A stretch of DNA of 64,000 nucleotides, taken from the NCBI RefSeq assembly GCF_964355755.1, contig NC_092678.1, positions 8,406,922 to 8,470,921 on the forward strand. Reading direction: 5' to 3'. The notes beneath the pieces are model-generated. The model made no database searches and was not told the DNA's origin. It worked only from the letters and a program-made list of their open reading frames with translations. Positions 34,844 through 46,960 of this stretch are shown here, one piece after another. Source of the DNA: Antedon mediterranea. Lineage: Eukaryota > Echinodermata > Crinoidea > Comatulida > Antedonidae. The translations under genes and the position numbers were made by a program. How positions within the stretch are numbered: position 1 is the first letter of the stretch; every line of letters starts with the position of its first letter.

Positions 34844-35612
34844 CTAAAAAAATAAAACATTAAAATAACTATAACACCATACTTGGTCCTTTCTTCTTCA
34901 TCCGTAAGGTAGTTTATCTATAAACAAAATATTAAGTTTACTGGTTAAAACTTGAACAGTATTTAAACTTCTTAACTTGTTTCCAAATTCAATGTGCAAT
35001 GCCATTCCAATTTCTTGGTGGGTTGTTGTTGAAGATATTTAAGTATTTGCTGCCTGCTCTGGGCCAACTTTATTTGAAAACACAATGGGTGTGATTCAAT
35101 TCAGTTTTCATTACATTTACATCAAATACTGTACATACAATTAATAATTATAATTTAAATATAATAATTGGTCTAATAAGAAAATAATATTGGTACAGAA
35201 TAAGGGTTTATATCTAATTAAATTATCTAAAAAAAGATTTTGTGAACTGTGCGTACACAAAAAGACTTTTGCTGATCATACTGTATCGTGATGCAGTAAA
35301 ATGATGCAGCAATGATGTGAAATTGTCTAGTATAAATACAAAAATGTCTTGTTTTTAATTTATCCCCCATTCCTGCCCATCATGCATTGTGCAAGATAGA
35401 CGATTATATTGATGTGATTCTTTTTTTGAAATATTGAAAGGTTATGATTGGATGTTTTGTGGATGTATGTATATTTTTGGTATGGTTTTTGATGAATTGA
35501 GGATAATGCTCACAAGTGATAACACTTAATAATTAATATCATAATTGATAGTTAATATAATTTTTCTGTCCCAAATTTTTAGAGTATACAATGTGTACAT
35601 TTTTTTTTATAC

Positions 35613-35913
35613 CTTTCTCTTTTTTTTGTGGATACATTGGACTGTTCTGCAACATTTGAAGTTGACGCTTTTGTTGTAACTTCATCCTCAGTTGGAAGAG
35701 GTGCAGCATTATCCCGGGTTGCCACAGTGCAAAACTCCATTATTTTTCATAGAGGTACTGTACCACTGTCTTGCTGATGTCATACCTGGTGATGGAATTA
35801 TTTCGCATTCTCCAATGGGAAGCTGATTGGGGTTCTTTAACAGCTGAAAGTGTTTCTCCTCTTGGTTAATATACTCTTTAGTGTAAATGACGCCTGGTTC
35901 ATCCTTGCTGAAT
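35613..35913 (-). pseudogene. Frameshifted exon, 'FSKDEPG' module
   Basis: Minus strand. After the acceptor AATTACAG it reads FSKDEPGVIYTKEYINQEEK, KHFQLLKNPNQLPIGECEII, then PSPGMTSARQWY. A small frame disruption near 35755 follows, after which EFCTVATRDNAAPLPTEDEV continues to a donor at GAAAG|GTATAA. Read together this is one exon broken by a short duplication (GTACAGTACC). It follows in order the module at 36010-36225, as expected for consecutive exons of one gene. Family not identified; probably transposon-derived. Confidence 0.55.
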
Positions 35914-36009
35914 CTGTAATTATCATTTGATTTTGTTTAATAAACTGGAAGGTGTATTTAAACAAACTGAATGAAAGAAGAAAGTTAGCTTTAATAATTT
36001 TATAATTGC

Positions 36010-36225
36010 CTCATGTGGTGACTTGATGCCTGGCAACGGACAGAAGTACTTTCACAGAAAGACAGACAGAACTTCTTGCCAGTTCAATGTTGGTACATTC
36101 ACTCTACCATCTTCCCATCCAACTACTCTTGCAATGTTAGTGCTTTGTTTGGATTAGTTTTCCCATCACATTAACAATGTCATTAAGACTTCTATCCTGT
36201 TGTTTGAAAACAACATCCGGCTACT
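36010..36225 (-). pseudogene. Decayed exon with 'LNW...PGIKSPH' module
   Basis: Minus strand, in two frames: PDVVFKQQDRSLNDIVNVMG, then after a shift GWEDGRVNVPTLNWQEVLSV ending with a stop, and KYFCPLPGIKSPHE. The first part is a relative of KFDVFKQRSLVSSLNDIINE in the ORF at 38278-38932. The second part matches the YDW...HGIKSFHH module at 43639-43930. At least one frameshift and one stop. Confidence 0.55.
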
Positions 36226-36440
36226 ATGAAGTATAGCCTAATGGAGTCGTATTGACCTGTAATACATCTCCACACAAGATACCGCAACATGTATTTGTTT
36301 TTGTTTAGCCCTGAACAGTTCAATGAAACATCCCTTTTGTGTAGGCTTTGAGTTGTGAAAAAGTAATCCAAATATGAAATAGCAGAGTTAGATCCCTTAG
36401 AAACGCTATTGCAATGATAATTGATATTTGAAAACAAAAG

Positions 36441-36626
36441 TTAAGTATGCTGACAATGCTCAAGTTCTCCTTTATCAAGAGCGTGCAGAAGAGGGTAAAT
36501 TTCAAGATCAGTTGTGAGGTTTCGTTTGTTTGTATGTTCTTTCTCAATTCGTATAACTGTACCGCTATACCACCTACTCTCTCTCCTTGTCCACCTTAAA
36601 TAAGTGATCAATTCTTTTACCAACAA
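36441..36626 (-). pseudogene. Small frame with 'RWYSGTVIRIEKE' motif
   Basis: Minus-strand open segment with RRESRWYSGTVIRIEKEHTN, a W-Y-x-G-x-V pattern typical of small Tudor/SH3-like barrels, then DLEIYPLLHALDKGELEH. No clear exon borders. It may be part of the same decayed gene as the modules just downstream. Confidence 0.35.
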
Positions 36627-36724
36627 CTAAATTAGGATTTTGTATAAAGTCATTAAAGTTTTTCTTTTTTAAAATTGGGTTTGCTTTTGCTAACAGACAT
36701 TGTTAATTATTGTTGTAAAAAAAC

Positions 36725-37095
36725 CTCAAACTCATCTTACCAATGTATGAAGATAAATCCTTGCTTACATAATTTAATGTTATCAATTTTGTAAGTTATA
36801 CAGGTCTTCTTTCAGTCTAATTCAGTCTTTGTTCCTCTGTGGATATTGACACTTATTTGACAAATTAGAAACATTTTTCTCTCTATTGTGTCCATCTCCA
36901 TTATCTGTGCATGATGATTTAGGATGATAGATCATGCGACAAGTTAACTTCTAGTGAGGTTGTCAACTTGTTGCAGTTTTCATCCCAGAAAGCCTCTAAT
37001 AACAATGCTGTTTGACCATACTTGTTCTGAATGTCCTGAGCACTTACCTCAATAAGATATTGACAAATGATCCTTATTTGGGATCTCAATATGAA
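36725..37095 (-). repeat. Ankyrin-exon duplication unit, copy a
   Basis: About 370 bp also present at 39022-39382 and in part four more times up to 41.1 kb. On the minus strand it contains ICQYLIEVSAQDIQNKYGQT and ALLLEAFWDENCNKL, an ankyrin-like repeat (D-x-x-x-K-x-G-x-T-A-L-L-L). This copy alone keeps CAG (Q) where the later copies have TAG. Confidence 0.65.
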
Positions 37096-37640
37096 TGTTA
37101 AGATCACCACATATAATTACATCAGATGGTAGTAGCATAACCTCTGTCAATAACATCTGAAAATTATTGAAAAAGTCTGAATGAGAAAAACCAGGAGGAC
37201 GGTAAATGTTGCGAATCAGACTTGACAGTTACATGAATGGCCTCGAATGAATTGAAAACTGGAGACATCTCATTCCTTTTACAATGAAAAGAGGATCGAT
37301 GCAAAACGCCAACTCCGCCCCCTTCTCTTTCTAAGTGACCTTGCATTCAAAACACAAAATTCAACTAAGGATCTATTATTAACTATAGGCCTAATATTAA
37401 CACCAGCCGGCCAAGCATATATCATTTGGAGACAGTGTAGAATTGAAAACAGTTGTGGAATTACGTTGTTTAACAACATGTTTACCACCACGACAGCCTC
37501 TCCTTCGCTTATTTCTATGAATACCATTCACCTTCAAACTTTCAAACACGGAAGAATCTGGGCGAACATAATTATACTGTAGACTAAGAAACTTCTTACA
37601 GTAAAAAAAATGATTGTTTTCCAATAAGAAAATCAGCCAC
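37080..37640 (-). mobile_element. LINE 5' fragment with endonuclease relic
   Basis: On the minus strand, in shifting frames: SLQYNYVRPDSSVFESLKV, RRGCRGGKH, EFCVLNARSLR, GGGVGVLHRSSF, RPPGFSHSDFFNNFQ and VIICGDLNIHIE. These are the linker and endonuclease/exonuclease/phosphatase motifs of a CR1/L2-like LINE, internally deleted and frameshifted. It breaks off inside GDLNIH at a CATTCATATTGAG stretch that also begins the ankyrin unit. Confidence 0.7.
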
Positions 37641-38277
37641 CGATTTGTATACTAGTCCCTTTATAGAAAAGAAGGCCATAATCAGATTCAATCAGTCAGT
37701 GAAGTGAAGTAAAATAAGACACCAACCACAGCTAGGCCTAGGCCAGTCAATTCAATCAAATCACAACCAGTCAACTGTACCACCACCAAGGGTGAGACAA
37801 GGTAGTGAAGCAGGTAAACCAAGCAACACAAACAATAGATACTGGGCCTAGCTAACAGCACAGATTTTTTTATATCAAGTTTTAAGAAAAATAGTTAATT
37901 TACAAAAGAATGAATTAAAAAAATATTCCACAAGGTGAAGGAAATGATATATATCAACTCCAGTGGAAAATAAATGCATAAAAAGGAAAATAAACACTGT
38001 ACAAGGCCACAGCTAATACAGCGCCAGATACCATGTTGGGCTTCTCTCGTTGGTATTTAAATGCATGGATATGGGAAAATTTCTCAAATTTTTGTCATTG
38101 CGTCACTATTAACATAACTAATTAATGTTAAACCTCTCATATGGGACCATTGTTGGACCAAAAAGAAAAAGTATGGCATTTCTATGGAGTATGATCTTTT
38201 TCACTGAAACCGCACTATGTTTAGTTCTTTAGTTCTAAAAGGTGTTACTGTTTATATAATTATATTTAAATAATGAA

Positions 38278-38932
38278 CTAGGAACTAGCTTCACAGACAT
38301 TGAATGAGTAGTGCCTACGTACAATGTTTTCAACAATTTCTAAGTTCTGTGTTGTCTCTACGGTGTCCAATCCCTCTGCGGTATCCTGTGTGTTTACATC
38401 ACCGGTCGCTGCCGCTGCGATAGTTAAGTCGAAGTTACTTGGTTCGGAGGCCGGTATTGGTTCGGTGGCCGGTACTTCAATGTGACGCGGTTCCAGGTCG
38501 CTGTCCGATGAACTTGGATCTTCGTTCTTGGGTCCAATAAGAGAAGATAATGTACAGTAATATCGCGTGGTCGAGTGAAAAAAAAGTTGGGTTTGAAAGT
38601 TTACATGGCCCGTAATGTAATCATTTTTTTTGCGATCACCTTCCTTTGCCATTGTTATCTCAAAAACCTCCGCAATTTGCAAGCCTTGTTTGGCGTTGTT
38701 CTCCATCTCATTAATAATGTCATTAAGACTGCTAACCAAGCTTCTTTGTTTAAAAACATCAAATTTAGCTTTTCTGTTCTTTGGTTGCATTTTGCGATTG
38801 GTACACTTTGCTTCTGGCAGCCTGACAGATCCAGCCCAAATCTGACTTTGGTTTTGTGATAGGATATGCGCGATAAACCTTTTCCATATTTTTAGGAAGG
38901 TTGTGCAATTCTCAAACCGACAGCCTGTATGA
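38278..38932 (-). CDS. Long open exon of unidentified gene (about 218 codons)
   Basis: The open frame extends to 38970, but an acceptor TTTTACAG just before 38932 suggests the exon starts at HTGCRFENCTTFLKIWKRF. Then come a basic stretch (TNRKMQPKNRKAKFDVFKQR), SSLNDIINEMENNAKQGLQI with EVFEITMAKEGDRKKND, and an acidic, proline/threonine-rich tail from GPKNEDPSSSDSDLEPRH to a stop at 38278. No domain is recognised. A decayed paralogue of the central part lies at 36010-36225. It is open over 650 bp in an otherwise broken region, so it may still be expressed. Confidence 0.5.
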
Positions 38933-39021
38933 TCTGTAAAACATTGAAAGTTAATAAACGAAACTTTCAATCAAATGATGTTGTTATTAATAAAAACATT
39001 GTTAAATATTTATTTAAAAAA

Positions 39022-41120
39022 ACCTCACACTCATCTTACCAATGTATCCATGAAGATAAATCCTTGCTTACATAATGTAATGTTATCAATTTTGTAAGTT
39101 ATACAGCTCTTCTTTCAGTCTAAAATCAGTCTTTGTTCCTCTGTGGATATTGACACTTATTTGACCAATAGAAGCATTTTTCTCTCTATCGTGTCCATAT
39201 CTCTATATTATCTGTGCACGATGATTTAGAATGATAGACCATGCGAAAAGTTAACTTCTAGTTGTTGCAGTTTTCATCCCAGAAAGCCTCAATGTCCTGA
39301 ACATTTACCTCAATAAGATATTGACAAATGATCCTTATTTGGGATCTCAATATGATTGAATGAACAAAGATTAACAAGATATTGTTTGAGAGATCTCTTT
39401 TAATTTTGCTAAAGTGGTTTAATGTGTTCCATATAATTATGGACTTTTTGGTTGGTCAGGGCAATCTATTTGTTGGCTTGTTTAACAATCGCCAACTTGA
39501 CTGAACGGTTCCACCCCTTTACTCTATACTCCAATGGCAAAGTCCAGTTTTAACTTCTGGCGAAGGCCACAATGAAATTATAAAAGTAAACATTATGTTG
39601 TCACTGAGTGTGAGGTTGTCAACTTGTTGCAGTTCTTGTCCAGCAAGAGAACGGTTTGGTGTTGCTGGATTCTCTTTTAAGTAATCGAAAAAACTTGACA
39701 CTTGGGTTTCGACCATTCAGTGATAATTTGAAGGGACAGTTTATCTTTCTTAAAAGAGATGTTTTGATGCATACAGTATATAGTTATACATTATTTTGCG
39801 TGTTAACATTTGCTCATGATTGTAGTAATGCTCTACAAGTACTGGTACCATTGCAGAAAGCAGCTAATAACAATGCTGTATTGCCATACTTGTTCTGAAT
39901 GTCCTAAGCATTTAACTCAATAAGATATTGACAAATGATCCTTATTTGGGATCTCAATATGATTGAATGAACAAAGATTAACAAGGTATTGTTTGAGATC
40001 CATTTTCTTCTTCTTCTGCGATATTGATATTTTCTTCTTCTTCTGCGAAATTGATATTTTCTTCTTCTTCTGCGATATTGATATTTTCTTCATTCGGTCT
40101 CACTTCTTCTAATTCCTCTATTCTTCTGTTAAGATGATAATTCTGATTTTCTAAATACGATACACCAATGGCAACTTCTGGCGAAGGCCACAATGAAATT
40201 AATAAAAGTAAGCATCATGTTGTCACTGAGTGTGAGATTGTCAACTTGTTGCAGTTTTCATCCCAGAAAGCCTCTAATAACAATGCTGTATTACCATACT
40301 TGTTCTGAATGTCCTAAGCATTTACCTCAATAAGTTATTGACAAATGATCCTTATTGGGAATCTCAATATGATTGAATGAACAAAGATTAATAAGGTATT
40401 GTTTGAGATCCATTGTAATTTTGCTAAAGTGGTTTAATGTGTTCCATATAATTATGGACTTTTTGGTTGGTCAGGGCAATCTATTTGTTGGCTTGATTAA
40501 CAATCGCCAACTTGACTGAACGGTTCCACCCTTTTACTCTATACTCCAATGGCAAAGTCCAGTTTTAACTTCTGGCGAAGGCCACAATGAAATTAATAAA
40601 AGTAAGCATCATGTTGTCACTGAGTGTGAGGTTGTCAACTTTTTGCAGTTTTCATCCCAGAAAGCCTCTAATAACAATGCTGTATTACCATACTTGTTCT
40701 GGATATCCTAAACATTTACCTCAATATTAAGATATTGACAAATGATCCTTTAAGGAGTGCTTTTTGAAGGTCTAAATTAATTGTCCGGTACTCTTTGACC
40801 TCTTTTTGGCATTCGGCTAGTTTCTGGTTTACGGTATCGATTTCTGTTCAGTTTATCTTTCTTAAAAGAGATGTTTTGATGCATATAGTATATAGTTATA
40901 CATTATTTCACGTGTTAACGTTTGCTCATGATTGTAGTAATGCTCTACAAGTACTGGTACCATTGCAGAAAGCAGCTAATAACAATGCTGTATCACCATA
41001 CTTGTTCTGAATGTCCTAAGCATTTACCTCAATAAGATATTGACAAATGATCCTTATTTGGAATCTCAATATGATTGAATGAACAAAGATTAACAAGATA
41101 TTGTTTGAGAGATCCATTGT
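39022..41120 (-). repeat. Tandemly duplicated ankyrin-like exon units, copies b-f
   Basis: Units or part-units begin near 39022, 39600, 40220, 40620 and 40970. They share a minus-strand segment encoding ICQYLIELNA-stop-DIQNKYGNTALLL in most copies; the stop replaces Q. An intervening ~220-bp block starting GTAATTTTGCTAAAGTGG occurs at 39395 and 40410. A GAA-rich stretch at 40000-40095 encodes repeats of NINIAEEEE. These look like inactive duplicates of one exon and its surrounding introns. Confidence 0.7.
40780..40850 (-). pseudogene. Duplicate of coiled-coil exon, partial
   Basis: Nearly identical to 41878-41976 over about 70 bp (LAECQKEVKEYRTINLDLQK on the minus strand). It is joined to an ankyrin unit without the rest of the exon. 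Confidence 0.6.
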
Positions 41121-41873
41121 AATTTTGCTAAAGTGGTTTAATGGCATTTATCAGAGAGTTCAGTTCGGACTTCTTCAGTTTTTTTACTAAACTGTTGATG
41201 GCAAAGTTTACGAACCTTCCTGGTCCTCCTTGGCTATGGCAAATTAGATCGTGAACTACAGCATCCATTGACTATTTCTCTCACAATGTACCTGTAGTTT
41301 AAACATAATTGTAAATAATGTGGTACGACAAGCAGAAATATCATTTTATCATAATTTCAAAAAGTGGAGTTTGATAACTGGATGTCCATGGTATAAATAT
41401 AATTCCTGTACAATAAACAAAATCAATTTTTCTTCTTATTATTATATTGTTTTACTTAGCTAAGATACTGTACTGGAAATCGGAAGTTCTTGTGGCCACT
41501 GGGAATACTCTACATTGTGTGATTCATTTTGATGTAGATTTCAAAGGTGTCTGGAGAGTGAGTGAATCAGTCATTTTGAAGGCAGTTGCACATTTTCTTT
41601 GCTTGTCATTAGGTGTGGTTATGTCCCCAGGATTTTCTTAACATAGTGTTCTTGTTGACTTTTTCACTACTACACTTAAACAAACGAATTTGCATCTTCA
41701 AAATGCGCAACAATAAAACATTTCTGTTCTGTTCACTTATACCTGCTAGATAGTCTAGGCTCCAGGTGGCAACAAAGTTGGTTTAACTTTTTAATTTCTT
41801 TTTGAAAAAAAAACATGCATGGTGTATGTTTATATTAAGTTATATAAAAAAAACTACATACCAATCGGAACAA

Positions 41874-42185
41874 CATCCCTAAGGAGTGCTTTTTGAAGGT
41901 CTAAATTAATTGTCCGGTACTCTTTGACCTCTTTTTGGCATTCGGCTAGTTTCTGGTTTACGTTATCGATTTCTGTTTTATGTTTTTGCATTTCTGACGG
42001 TATTTCTCTGCCAGTTAAGACACTTTTAAATATTCTTCTTGTGATACATATTTACTTGTTGAAACAACAGTACAGAGAGGATTTTCCCTCTTTTTTTTTT
42101 TTTTTTGATTTCTCTTCTAGTACTGTGCTCAGAGCAGTCTTCTCAGCAGCAGCAATACTTGATTTTTTTTGATTTCTTTAATTGC
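41874..42185 (-). pseudogene. Coiled-coil exon of unidentified gene
   Basis: The minus strand reads SSIAAAEKTALSTVLEEKSK, a lysine run, ENPLCTVVSTSKYVSQEEYL, then after a frame change RRIFKSVLTGREIPSEMQKH and KTEIDNVNQKLAECQKEVKE with YRTINLDLQKALLRD. The last part is a plausible coiled coil. A frameshift near 42030 suggests it is not functional. The RRIFKSVLTGREI piece slightly recalls the end of BEN domains, but this is weak. Confidence 0.45.
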
Positions 42186-42502
42186 AAGAATAACAAGAAC
42201 TATATTAGAAAATGTGTGTTTTGTAATTATAGGATACATAACAAAAGGTGTACCGTAGTGCAAAGGTTGCATTAAACAAATATCCTTTATCCATGAATTT
42301 ATTTTTGATCAGTAATCATGTAAATATGCACCACTGTTTTAACTATTAACATAATTTAAACCAACATTTTTATGTTGTAAAAGTTATAAATTTTGAACAC
42401 TTGAAAATAAATGAAAAAGTTAACATTGTTTTTGTTAACTCAATTAGTAAAAATTAATTTAACCAAAATTAAATCAATAGAAATATAAATATAATTACTT
42501 AC

Positions 42503-42624
42503 TCTTTCCTTTTTTGCTGATTGTATTAAATCCTCGTCACTTGTTTCATCCACACTTGTGTCAAGGATTTTGGAAACCTTTACTCTTGATTGACTGATAA
42601 GCACATCTAGATTTTCCCAGGTAT
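42503..42624 (-). CDS. Probable exon of unidentified minus-strand gene
   Basis: 122 bp with acceptor TTTAATAG and donor AAAGA|GTAAGT. Open frame TWENLDVLISQSRVKVSKIL, then DTSVDETSDEDLIQSAKKER. Clean splice signals and an intact acidic frame. It probably belongs with the coiled-coil exon at 41874-42185. Confidence 0.45.
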
Positions 42625-43099
42625 CTATTAAAGCAAAATTATACTGTTAAGATACTTTTGATGGTCCGTTATTTACCATTAAAACTATGGTGCATTGAAA
42701 CTCCCAAAGCAGTATGTTAATTTATGTAGCAACATAAAAGGTAATCACTATATAATATTAAAAATAAAATAATTTTGAAAATGATTTAAATATAGATAAG
42801 ACAACTTTATTTGTCCACTAGTGGAAATTACAGTATGATGGCGAGGCCAAGTGCTTCAGACCCTTAACTGGCAATATCTCATGAAGGTGTGGTATACCAA
42901 ACCAAACTTGGTTGCTTTCAAGTTTTTTGTAACACTTCTTTTGTGATAATCTTTTGGTGGTTTACTTCCAACTACAATACACACTCTGAAACCGTTTGGT
43001 AATGCATGTTCTCCCGACACCATATGCGAAACAGACTCTATATGAAACAACTGCTTAAATATTGCAGAAGCAGGCTGCATTTAAACTTGTTCATTTAGC

Positions 43100-43166
43100 A
43101 TTGTTAAATTTGTGTGATGGCGCATAATACTTTTTGGTACCACCACCAATATTTTCAGTAGCACTC
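43100..43166. mobile_element. Fragment of hAT-like element end
   Basis: Matches the TGGTAGCAC-rich subterminal part of the hAT-like copies at 17035 and 25589 (TTAAATTTGTGTGATGGCGC, then TTTGGTACCACCACCAAT). Only about 65 bp remain. Confidence 0.6.
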
Positions 43167-43539
43167 ATTGTTTAAAATAGTATTAATGTTCAGGGATTGA
43201 AGAACTACTACTACAGTATGCCATTAGGCCTGTTTCTATACAGGTCAACCCAAAAAGTAAAATAATTAATTCCATTGGGTTCAAGATTAAGGAAAATTTA
43301 TAAAAGAAGAAATTAAAAATAAAAAATCCAAGAAAGAATGGTTTAAAATGTTTAAAATTTATGGTTTAAAAGAAAATGTTAAAAAATACAAATTCAAGAA
43401 AAGAAAAGCATTGACATGTTTTTGGCTTAAAATCGTCTTTTGCATTGGGGCAACAGATATACAGAATCTTCCCTAACCTTCACTTAAAAACATTTGTATA
43501 GCATAAACTGTAAAGTCGTAAGAACTGTCGGTCACAACT

Positions 43540-43712
43540 GTCTAATTGACTTATATAGATACCATTGACGTTGTATTGAAAGGTTGGGTGGTGTTAGAGG
43601 TTCAGGTAGGTCATGAGGTGGCCATCTGTCTAATTGACTTATATAGATACCATTGATGTTGTATTGAAAGGTTGGGTGGTGTTAGAGGTTGGTAGGTCAT
43701 GAGGTGGCCATA
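43540..43712. repeat. Direct tandem duplication, ~87-bp unit
   Basis: Two copies of a unit starting TCTAATTGACTTATATAGAT and ending in GGTCATGAGGTGGCCAT, at about 43540-43626 and 43627-43712. It overlaps the 3' end of the exon relic at 43639-43930. Confidence 0.85.
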
Positions 43713-43930
43713 CCCCATTTTGTTTTAACGTAGCCTTAACCTGAATTGTACTGTCAGCATAATTCTGGCAATAAGCAGTGCCAACATTGTGATGGAAGCT
43801 TTTAATTCCATGCAATAGATGAGCACATCCATCAAGGAAAGATTTCCAGTCATACACTGGGATCAAAGAGACTCATTTCTCGTCTCCTGAAAGATGAGGT
43901 ATGTTGATTGTGGCCTGTGTGCTCTCTTTA
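43639..43930 (-). pseudogene. Exon relic with 'YDW...GIKSFHH' module, copy 1
   Basis: The minus strand reads NDISRANKESTQATINIPHL, SGDEK, a stop, then IPVYDWKSFLDGCAHLLHGI, KSFHHNVGTAYCQNYADSTI and KQNGVWPPHDLP. The same module recurs at 44680-44880 and, more diverged, at 36010-36225. The in-frame stop indicates a pseudogene or a wrong border. Family not identified. Confidence 0.55.
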
Positions 43931-44679
43931 TTCGCTCTGCTGATGTCATTTAAATTTATGACCATAAATTTTCTCTTGTAGTAGTTACATGTTCACACAT
44001 TTTCAGAAATATTACCTGCCACACCTTTAGCATGAAATAAATTAATGTACGGATTGCGAACCATCATGGTTGTATGTTTCCAATTGTGATGTAGGCGAAT
44101 CATAAGACAGAGCAGCATAATAATAAATATTAAAATAGCTAGCAAAAACAGATGTGGGCTACGAATTCACATTACATACCAAGCTATGTTGCGGACTCTC
44201 TCATTGTTATATACCAAAGGAACATCGTCTTCACTATCCCTTTCACTATCATCTGATGAAGAAAGCACAACAGCCATTCTTTTTTTCGATAATGGCTCGA
44301 ATTGATAAGGCCTAATCTCTAAATCAGGTATTTCTTTAATCACCATCTATCACTTTGTTTTGATACAAATCTGTATAATGTGCCGGTGGTTTACACAGCG
44401 TGGTCGAAAGTGTGTTGCAGCCTCAAAGGTTAATGACTGTTAACCAAATGAAAACTTTGGTAACACTTGATTCACCACAGGATTGATGTTTTTCAGAAGG
44501 CTACTTCCAAAAAATGTTATTTACTATAATTCAAAACTATTTATAAGACGCATAACTGACACAATTTGTTCAGGTATTAGGTTATAATAGGAAAAATGAT
44601 TTTATCAAAAGGAACAATTCCAGTATAGATTTAAAAGCAGCTGTAATGTTTGCTGGCCTTTGGAAAGGCATATGAGACT

Positions 44680-44880
44680 AGCTCAGGTAGGTCATGAGAT
44701 GGCCATACCCCATTTTTTATAAATAAATAATTCTGACAATAAGCAGTGCCAACATTGTCAGCCTTCCAGTCGTACACTGGGAAGAAAGTGCCTCCTTTCT
44801 CATCTCCTGCAAGATGAGGTATGTTGATGATGGCCTGTGTGCTTTCTCTATTTGCTCTGCTGATGTCATTTAAACAGGAA
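44680..44880 (-). pseudogene. Exon relic with 'YDW' module, copy 2 (internal deletion)
   Basis: The minus strand reads NDISRANRESTQAIINIPHL, AGDEKGGTFFPVYDWK, then DNVGTAYCQNYLFIKNGVW and PSHDLP. Compared with copy 1 it lacks the segment from SFLDGC to KSFHH and part of the next, but it has no stop where copy 1 has one. Confidence 0.55.
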
Positions 44881-45653
44881 CTGTGTTGCCGGTTGTAGAG
44901 CGTTGCTTAAAAAGGCCACATCACCAGTCGATGGTGAATTTGGTGTGCCCAGCAATCAAATCAAATCAATCTTACATTGATTTCTCGGTGTAGTCCATGG
45001 AAAGTGCACCATATTAAGTACCACATTACATTTTTATTTTGCCCACTACAGTTAATATCACAATGACACACCGTATCATTTTAGATAAGTACGGTTCAAC
45101 AAAATCCATAATAATCTGATATAGTAAATCTTGGTATGTTCGTCATCTATCTCTATTAATTCAAGAACTTCTACAGTAGTCATTTGGTTATCAACTATAT
45201 TTCCTTCAAATATAAGATCGTCCTGAAAAAGCAAAATACACAATGCTAGTACTAGTCTGCCTATAGTATATAGTATAAGAAAGTGACAGTTTTATTATTA
45301 CTTGGGTAGCTTCTTGAATGTCATATCCAATGTCTACTGCTTGTGCCTATAGTTGAATTGGTGATTTATTTCTCTCTCTCCTTATCTTATGATGACAATG
45401 TGCTTCTCTGAACTTTTCTAGGTGAAAGTTGATAATTGGTAGAAATACATAGTGTAGTGTAGTGTGTTTTATCCAATGGATCTAGCTGTTCGTTTGCTTC
45501 CAGTTCATAAAACAATTTTGAAAATCTACCTGTGCATTTCTATAAAAGATAGAGACTAGATTTGGTATTATGTAAAGATGTAATGTAATTTATAATTAAC
45601 GATTCTTTGTATACAGTACTGCGGAAGGATATTAAAGAAATTACATTTTATAC

Positions 45654-45885
45654 CTCAAACATATGTTTCCAGTGTCTTTCAATACGTTGTTTATGAACAC
45701 TCCGTCCTCACCGTAACGTGATACCATATATTTTGCCACCAGGGTGTTTTCCAACCCCATATCCGTATGCACCTTTGTAGGGATGCCGTAATTACCAACA
45801 GCACTCAGGAATCCTTTCAATACGGTCTCTGCTCTATCATTAGGCGCGTAAAACCGTTGATTGCCCATGTACCACAAATCGCCAT
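45654..45885 (-). CDS. Integrase-core-like exon
   Basis: 232-bp minus-strand exon with acceptor TCTGTCACAG and donor TTTGAG|GTATAA. It encodes GDLWYMGNQRFYAPNDRAET, VLKGFLSAVGNYGIPTKVHT and DMGLENTLVAKYMVSRYGED. The order RAETVL...F...YG.P..V..D.G.EN..VA.YM is that of the retroviral-type integrase core (DDE fold) found in transposon-derived animal genes; D in HTDMGLEN would be the second catalytic aspartate. Neighbouring integrase exons were not found, so the gene may be incomplete. It sits among other duplicated transposon-like exons on the same strand. Confidence 0.55.
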
Positions 45886-46960
45886 CTGTGACAGATAATA
45901 TTTACAAAATTAAAACAATTAATATCAATGTAACAGGCAATATAATACACATGGTGTTATTGAATAAACATGGTTATACCATTAGGATTTGAGTACTAAA
46001 ATGTTATGATAATATTGACGAAAACTAATTGTTTTTGTTTAAATGTTGTTTTATAAATAAACTATAAGTCCTATGTATTTCAATGTAAAAAGTTTTACTT
46101 ATTAACTAATTTCTTCATAATTCGTTTTCACAATAACTTCACAATAACTTTTTATACATAAAGTAAATTAAAATTAAATAAAACGATATACATTGCAAGT
46201 TTGATTTTTCAATACAATTCAAAACATTTCATTCAAAGCATTCAATCCAAACAATTTCATTCATATATCGTGCCATTCAATTCATATCGATGCATTTCAT
46301 TCACATATTGCTTCATAAAATTCATATCAGGGTCATTCCATGCCAAATCACCTAAATTTCAGAAAAGTTGCCAGGTGACCCCCTTAGATTTTGCCTAAAA
46401 TTCTCCAAAATGTTCTTTTATGTAAACAATGAACACCCAGAAAATGTTAGACCCGAAGTCCCAGTCGTTTTAAAAATACGACCCTCCGAAATATGCCACG
46501 CCCCCTTTATTTTTTGTCGCTTGTTACGTCAATGTCCTTTCTGTCATTTTAAAAGACCCATAACTTTTGATTGAAAAAAGATAGAAAGCTGAAACTTGCT
46601 ACCCTGGGTATTCTGTGGGTGTACTTACATATGCAATCAGAAACAGTGTATCTTGCTTCGTTTCAAAGTTATTAGCTCTTCAAAATGAAGGATATTTGTC
46701 GCAACTTTCTTTTTTTGACATTTTACGTTTACCTAGTGCCCGTACCATAGGTCTGACGAAGGTCAAATTGTGTATACATGATCTTTAGGTACAGGTATGT
46801 AATCCTAAGCAAATATAGTCTAATCAGATAATCAATGGAGGTATGGTTAGAACTTAAAGTCGGACCCACCCCTGAAAAATTAAAAAACCATCACTTTTCG
46901 TTTCCTCGGTCTTGGGGCCAGGTCAGAGCTGTATGCATAGACATCATTGTGTTCATCTGA

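Noticed and set aside
39978-40193. 'NINIAEEEE' repeat frame as a separate gene
   Set aside because: A short GAA-rich expansion within the duplicated ankyrin region; no start or splice context.
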